From the NCBI GenBank assembly GCA_900313845.1, contig OMTC01000165.1, positions 1 through 5,429 of the forward strand: a DNA stretch of 5,429 nucleotides, read 5' to 3'. The DNA is from an uncultured Prevotellaceae bacterium (GTDB taxonomy: Bacteria > Bacteroidota > Bacteroidia > Bacteroidales > Bacteroidaceae). The translations under genes and the position numbers were made by a program. Below the pieces are notes generated by a model. That model saw only the letters and a program-made list of their open reading frames with translations, made no database searches and was not told where the DNA came from. Positions 5,419 through 5,429 of this stretch are shown piece by piece; positions within the stretch are counted from its first letter, which is position 1, and every line of letters starts with the position of its first letter.

Positions 5419-5429
5419 AAGATTGTGGT

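Larger units (their letters stand above)
4968..5429. other. Gene-less region upstream of the operon
   Basis: This 462-bp stretch holds the operon leader and promoter (4968-5067), a three-copy 21-bp repeat (5160-5222), a three-copy 8-bp repeat (5361-5384) and a possible rightward promoter (5388-5418). I see no convincing gene on either strand and nothing recognisable between 5225 and 5360. A regulator, if there is one, would lie beyond the right edge. Confidence 0.65.

Overview
The window looks like a piece of a Bacteroidota (Bacteroidales, perhaps Prevotella-like) chromosome. Three things point there: a textbook Bacteroidales promoter (TTTG, 19 bp, TAnnTTTG) in front of the first gene, A-rich start regions without a clear Shine-Dalgarno sequence, and protein sequences typical of Bacteroidales tripartite efflux pumps. 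The genus is inference only.

Both genes lie on the minus strand and are transcribed right to left. The first (4967 to 3810) encodes a 385-residue periplasmic adaptor lipoprotein (membrane fusion protein, AcrA/MexA type). The second (3447 to 303) encodes the inner-membrane RND pump of the hydrophobe/amphiphile efflux-1 family (AcrB/MexB type). Together they would form two of the three parts of a proton-driven drug/bile-type efflux pump. The third part, a TolC/OprM outer-membrane channel, is not in the window, and neither is a regulator.

The pump gene is broken. After codon 959 the reading frame changes. Comparison with the family's spacing between the TM10 lysine and the RLRPILMT motif indicates a net loss of about 14 (or 17) bases. 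TM11, TM12 and the proton-relay Arg/Thr are still encoded, but in another frame that ends at 303.

The three gene-less stretches (1-302, 3448-3809, 4968-5429) are filled with short repeats and dyads. Four arrays use different words but share a period of 7 bp or a multiple of it (7, 28 or 21). There are also a 113-bp fold-back element, a GC-rich double hairpin just behind the adaptor stop codon, a 40-bp imperfect inverted repeat in the adaptor-pump gap, a 15-bp duplication and an 8-bp triplication. The 362-bp gap between adaptor and pump is unusually wide for this kind of operon. A second promoter-like sequence at 5388-5418 points out of the right edge and may serve a divergent gene.

I do not see a new enzyme system here. 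The points worth attention are the pump lesion and the dense, 7-bp-periodic repeat load around an otherwise ordinary efflux operon.
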